From Nocardioides pocheonensis (lineage in GTDB: Bacteria; Actinomycetota; Actinomycetes; Propionibacteriales; Nocardioidaceae), in the NCBI RefSeq assembly GCF_003725535.1, contig NZ_RJSF01000030.1:1-44282 (forward strand): 44,282 nucleotides of DNA, in the 5' to 3' direction. The notes below the pieces were generated by a model, which had not been told where the DNA came from, ran no database searches, and saw only the letters and a list, made by a program, of their open reading frames with translations. Made by a program: the position numbers and the translations under genes. Numbering within the stretch: the stretch's first letter is position 1; every line of letters begins with the position of its first letter. Below, piece after piece: positions 40,959 through 44,282 of this stretch.

Positions 40959-42434
40959 TCAGGGGGTACAACCGCCGATGTCGCCGATGTCACCTTCCTC
41001 GCGGAGTGCCCCGTGTCCGTCGGCTCCGTCGTGGAGGGCGTACGCGGAGCAGTAGTAGAAGCTGAGGAGGCTGCCGCGGTCGAGGGTGACGGGAGCCCAG
41101 ACGCCCCTGCCGCGCGGCTCCAGGTAGCGCAGCGAGGTGCCGAGGAGCGCGCCGGTGTCACCGTCGTGCTTCAGGTACCGACCGAGCCAGGCCTGCACGT
41201 AGGCGCTGGTCAGGTCCTGTCCCCAGCGGCTGGCCGGGAGCACGTAGGGGATGTCGGCGTACTCGAGGTGGGTGGAGGCGCGGGGCACGACGAGCATGCT
41301 GTCGACCCCGGCGGCGCGCCAGTCGTCGAATCCGGTCCGGCGCTCCCGCATCGGGTCCGGGTTGCCCGGGGTGGGCATCAGCGAGCTGCCACCGCTCAGC
41401 GGGTACGGCGCGACCGTGAACCCGTACTCCGACTGCACCGCGAGTGCGGGCACGACGGGGCGGTTGTCGGCGTTGTCGCCGGCTCCGGGCAGCGCGGGGA
41501 AGCTGGGTCCGGCCAGCTTGTCCAGCGCGACGACGGTCTCGACCCGCGGATCGGTGGCCTGCAGCTTCGAGACCGCGAACGCGCCCATCGAGTGCCCGAT
41601 GAGCGCGATGCGGGTCGTCCGGCCCGGCGTGACGCCCGCCCGGTCCGGCGAGCGGTCGAGCAGCGCGGCGTACGGGTCGGCGGGGGAGAGGAAGAAGTCG
41701 AGCGCGTCCTCGGTGCCGGTGGTGAAGTTGGCGAGCTGCTGGAAGGGCACGCCCGGGCACCCGAGCACGTTGCCGTCGACGGGCGCGGCGAACGGGTTGC
41801 AGAAGGGGAAGACGCCGCCGGTCGTGTGCGGAAGCGTCTCGCTGGTGCCCTCGCCCTGCACGTCGAAGGTCAGCACGACGTAGCCACGCTCCGCCAGGTC
41901 CTCGGCCAGCCAGGTGTACATGCCCTCGGACCCCTGGACGGAACCCGGCGTGATCACGACGCCGGGGAACGGCCCGGTGAGCCGCGCCCCGGTGTAGGGG
42001 TCCGTGGCCCCGGCGAGCGGGGCGTAGACGGTGCCGCGGAGGAGGGCGCCGTACCGGTTGAGGAACGAGACCTTCTGCGAGCGTCCGCGCGTGCCGTTCC
42101 ACCCCGCGCGCAGCGGGTTGCCGACGTTCCATCCGGGCACGACGTTGCCCGGGTCGAGCGCCGGCCGCGTGGGCGTGGCTGCCTGCGCGAGCAGCTGGGA
42201 GGCGGTGAGCAGGCTCGACTCACGGATGAGCGCGGGCAGGTAGTTGGGGTTCGCCAGCTGCCCACCCGGGCCGGTGACCCGGCCGTAGGCGTCGGACATG
42301 TTGGCGAGATCGCGCGCTAGGTACGCCGGCGTGCCCGGCTGCGGTGCGTCGCTCGCGTGGGCCGGGTTCAGCGGGCCGAGGGTGCCGAGGGCGAGCAGGC
42401 AGGTGGCGAGGAGGAGCGCACGGATCCGAGGCAT
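40959..42434 (-). CDS. secreted alpha/beta hydrolase (chlorophyllase/lipase-like)
   Basis: 491-residue secreted hydrolase. A signal peptide covers about residues 1-27 (MPRIRALLLATCLLALG, A-H-A cleavage region). The mature alpha/beta-hydrolase core has PFPGVVITPGSVQGSEGMYT (oxyanion region), the nucleophile elbow LIGHSMGAFAV with S282, and a histidine in ASTHLEYADIP near the end; the C-terminal ~70 residues (GRGVWAPVTLDRGSLLSFYY) look beta-rich. The substrate is probably an ester or peptide. The ATG at 42434 gives the signal peptide; an in-frame ATG at 42494 opens inside a repeat copy and is rejected. Its upstream region is the repeat array, so its promoter may derive from repeat sequence. Confidence 0.83.
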   Translation of the reverse strand: MPRIRALLLATCLLALGTLGPLNPAHASDAPQPGTPAYLARDLANMSDAYGRVTGPGGQLANPNYLPALIRESSLLTASQLLAQAATPTRPALDPGNVVPGWNVGNPLRAGWNGTRGRSQKVSFLNRYGALLRGTVYAPLAGATDPYTGARLTGPFPGVVITPGSVQGSEGMYTWLAEDLAERGYVVLTFDVQGEGTSETLPHTTGGVFPFCNPFAAPVDGNVLGCPGVPFQQLANFTTGTEDALDFFLSPADPYAALLDRSPDRAGVTPGRTTRIALIGHSMGAFAVSKLQATDPRVETVVALDKLAGPSFPALPGAGDNADNRPVVPALAVQSEYGFTVAPYPLSGGSSLMPTPGNPDPMRERRTGFDDWRAAGVDSMLVVPRASTHLEYADIPYVLPASRWGQDLTSAYVQAWLGRYLKHDGDTGALLGTSLRYLEPRGRGVWAPVTLDRGSLLSFYYCSAYALHDGADGHGALREEGDIGDIGGCTP

Positions 42435-43020
42435 GTTCGGCTCAACGAGCGAGCGGGGGATGGGCGACGGTGTGGGCGAGCCTGCCGGAACCACGCTCGC
42501 AGCGTCGCGGTCGGAGCCGGGGGAACCGGCGGCGACGACGAGGGACGGCGTCGGGCTGGTCTCGCTGTCGGCCGCCGGTCTGGCGTGCGTTCGGTGGTTG
42601 AGCTTGCCTCAACCGCTCTCGTCGGCAGGGAGCCAACCACCGCTGGTTGAGCCTGCCGAAACCACGCTGTCGGGGTGGCGGACTGTGCCGGGGGGACGGC
42701 AGCGACGGCGCGGTACGGCGCGGGGCCCGGGTCCTGCTCTCGGCCGCCGGTCTGCGTCGCACTCGGTGGTTGAGCTTGCCTCAACCGCGCTCGTCGGCTG
42801 GCGGTCTGTGCCGGGGGAACGGGCAGCGACGACGGGGGACGGAGCACGGTTGAGTTCTGCTGTCGGCTGCGGCTCGGCGCCTGGGTGGTTGAGGTGCGAG
42901 CGCCAGCGAGCCTCGAAACCACCCGTCGGGCAGGGACCCAGCCACCGACCGCTGAGCCAACCTCCAGGTGGTTGAGCCTGCCGAAACCACCCGCACTGCA
43001 CGGGGCCCCGGTGGGTCGCG
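42435..43020. repeat. composite repeat array (right edge), inverted relative to the left-edge array
   Basis: There is no supportable gene here. Dyads lie at 42593-42614 and 42765-42786 (GGTGGTTGAG, CTTGC, CTCAACC), 42644-42664 and 42967-42991 (short form), and 42884-42923 (long form). A degraded copy spans about 42472-42493. Between them are three ~100-bp units (about 42495-42592, 42665-42764 and 42787-42883) homologous to the reverse complement of the left-edge units, for example the shared CGGCCGCCGGTCTG. Frames open here are repeat products. Confidence 0.85.
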
Positions 43021-43105
43021 GTGAGCCGCGAAAGATTCTCGAGAATTCTTCCGAATTCCCTTACCAGCAAGGGCATTCGGGCCCATTTCTGTCGGTGGTC
43101 ACCCC
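43021..43105. other. AT-rich spacer before the DUF222/HNH remnant
   Basis: Unusually AT-rich for the window, with GAGAATTC and GAATTC motifs, a short inverted repeat ATTCTCGAGAAT (43034-43045) and CCTTACCAGCAAGG. It is probably the upstream region of the DUF222/HNH gene. No gene seen. Confidence 0.4.
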
Positions 43106-43111
43106 TAGATT
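43106..43111 (+). promoter_or_regulatory. -10 hexamer TAGATT, DUF222/HNH remnant
   Basis: TAGATTCGAACC is followed at the expected leaderless start by AGG (43118-43120) rather than ATG. The CBS gene has the identical TAGATTCGAACC (3588-3599) followed by ATG. Confidence 0.5.
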
Positions 43112-43890
43112 CGAACCAGGAACCCGACCACCAGCACCGACCGCGGCACCGCGGCTGGTGCTGTGCTCGGGTCGATCCGGCAGGCCCGGGCCGAGGCGAA
43201 CGCAGCCGAAGCCCGCGTCCTCGCCACCGCCCTGGAGTGGGCGCACCTGCACGTGGTCGACGACGTCGACGACGCCTGCACGCTGGTGACCGGGACCGGT
43301 CGGGACACCGGGATCCCGATCGCCGGCGAAGGCGCACCCTGGTCAGTGAGTTCGCGGTCTGGGAGCTCGCCGCCGCCCTCGGGTTGTCCATCGAGTCGGG
43401 TCGGAACCTGGTGGCCCAGGCCCTCGAGCTGGCCCACCGGTTGCCGAAGACCTGGGCACGGGTGCAGGCCGGGTCGTTGGCGCCGTGGCGGGCCAAGCGG
43501 ATCGCTGATGCCACCCTCCACTTGAACCAGGAGGCCGCTGGGTTCGTGGACGCCCAGGTCGCTCCGTTCGCGCACAAGACCGGACCCACCCAGTCCCAAC
43601 GGCTGGTCGACCAAGCGATCGCGATGTTCATGCCGGAGCTGGCCGCCGAGCAACGCGACCGGTCCGCCGAGCAGCGGTACTTCACCATCGACCACGACCA
43701 GGTCTCCTTCGCCGGCACCAGCCGCGTCCACGGCGAGCTCGACCTCGCCGACGCCATCGACCTCGACGACGCCGTCCGCCGCGGAGCCGAACAACTCGCC
43801 GCGCTGGGCAACGAGGAGTCCCTCGACGTTCGCCGGTCACTCGCGGTCGGGATGCTCGCCCGGGGTCAGCAGGCGATCGAGTTCGAGGCT

Positions 43891-43919
43891 GGGGTGGTTT
43901 CGGCAGGCTCAACCACCCC
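43891..43919 (+). repeat. dyad element inside the DUF222/HNH coding frame
   Basis: Arms GGGGTGGTT and AACCACCCC (9 bp) around the loop TCGGCAGGCTC. It is read in frame as GVVSAGSTTP. Confidence 0.8.
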
Positions 43920-44075
43920 GTTGGGCGGCTCAACCAGCCCCAAGGCCCGCGACGTCGTGCTCTACGTGCACCTCTCCGAGGACGCCCTCCGCTCCGGTGA
44001 TCACAACGCCCCGGCGTGGCTGGAGAACGCGGGCGGACACCTCGTCACTGCTGGGCAGGTCGCCGAGTGGTGCGG

Positions 44076-44139
44076 GGTTTCGGCAGGCTCAACCACCGGG
44101 AACGGCTCAACCACCAGGAACGGCTCAACCACCGGGACC
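44076..44139 (+). repeat. dyad element expanded into three 18-bp tandem copies in the HNH frame
   Basis: GGTTTCGGCAGGCTCAACC at 44076-44094 is followed by GGCTCAACCACC-type 18-bp units at 44086-44103, 44104-44121 and 44122-44139. They encode GSTTGN, GSTTRN and GSTTGT. Confidence 0.85.
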
Positions 44140-44282
44140 ACGAAGATCACCGTCAGGCCGGTCCTCGACCTCGCCGAGACCCTGCAGTCGGCCGGCTACC
44201 AGCCCAGTCCCACCCTGACCGAGCAGATCGAGCTCCGCGATCGCACCTGCGTGTTCCCCTGGTGCAACCGGCCCGCCCGAGG

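Larger units (their letters stand above)
43118..44282 (+). pseudogene. DUF222/HNH endonuclease (13E12 family), start lost and frameshifted, truncated by window end
   Basis: Remnant of a DUF222 domain followed by the start of an HNH nuclease. Frame 1 (from GTG 43163) gives LGSIRQARAEANAAEARVLA ... TGIPIAGEG. From about 43339 the homology continues one frame away as LVSEFAVWELAAALGLSIES, ARVQAGSLAPWRAKRIAD and later LRDRTCVFPWCNRPAR, the HNH zinc knuckle. One C appears missing in CACCC at 43335-43339. The expected leaderless ATG is AGG. Repeat copies inside the second frame add VSAGSTT peptides (43891-43919, 44076-44139). The gene runs off the window. It could be a sequencing error or a genuine pseudogene. 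Confidence 0.8.

Noticed and set aside
42609-43811. 400-codon minus-strand frame across the right repeat array
   Set aside because: It is built from repeat units and antisense DUF222 sequence, with proline/arginine/serine-rich low complexity.

Overview
The window is high-GC actinobacterial chromosome, most likely from Nocardioides or another member of the Nocardioidaceae. The evidence is strongly G/C-biased third codon positions, WhiB1, mycothiol-type SigR/RsrA, the 24-residue ribosomal protein bL37, Ni-superoxide dismutase, the fused 2-oxoglutarate enzyme Kgd, and a DUF222/HNH (13E12-type) gene carrying interspersed repeats. Gene content is mostly conserved core. The two ends (about 1-500 and 42435-44282) are repeat-rich and accessory in character. 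No tRNA, rRNA, CRISPR array or IS transposase was recognised.

Layout. 1-500: composite repeat array. 501-5980: secreted metalloprotease, DUF445 membrane protein, S4 RNA-binding protein, CBS protein, FKBP isomerase, HisN-like phosphatase, DUF2231 membrane protein. 5982-9897 (minus): an overlapping operon of ECF sigma/zinc-finger fusion, aroA and rsgA. 10101-13546: degenerate GGDEF protein, SRAP protein, alpha/beta hydrolase, sigR-rsrA and bL37. 13647-19408: hotdog thioesterase, acetolactate-synthase-like enzyme, DUF2785 protein, PdtaS-type histidine kinase, PAP2/Aur1-like protein, WhiB1. 19606-22778: membrane protein, GNAT, SigF-type sigma with its RsbW/UsfX-type anti-sigma, then divergent sodN/sodX. 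22959-27644: malic enzyme, zinc-type oxidoreductase, SDR, DHA2 efflux pump. 27654-30717: FabR/DesT-type TetR regulator facing a ferredoxin reductase plus acyl desaturase pair. 30739-33858: small hypotheticals, acetoacetate-decarboxylase-like protein, GH43-like secreted protein. 33862-36738: TetR facing an MmpL transporter. 36770-42434 (minus): secreted alpha/beta hydrolase, kgd and a 59-residue DUF6104 gene. 42435-44282: second repeat array and a broken DUF222/HNH gene running off the edge.

The block whiB1 - pdtaS - rsrA/sigR - SRAP - aroA - rsgA - desA3/reductase uses the same gene set as the Mycobacterium tuberculosis Rv3219-Rv3230c neighbourhood (recalled knowledge), so much of the window is an ancestral actinobacterial stress and envelope neighbourhood. 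Regulatory themes are redox stress (SigR/RsrA, Ni-SOD, WhiB1), general stress (SigF/RsbW) and membrane fluidity (desaturase with its repressor).

Two system-level signals stand out. First, about fifteen genes start 6-10 nt after a TANNNT hexamer, so leaderless transcription looks like the default here and it fixes several start codons. Second, a family of stem-loop repeats is scattered through intergenic and coding DNA. It has a near-constant loop (TCGGCAGGCTC or TCGCAGGCTC) and stems whose sequence changes while pairing is kept. Members sit inside two coding sequences in frame, touch the kgd stop codon, and lie between two copies of a duplicated promoter/terminator segment.
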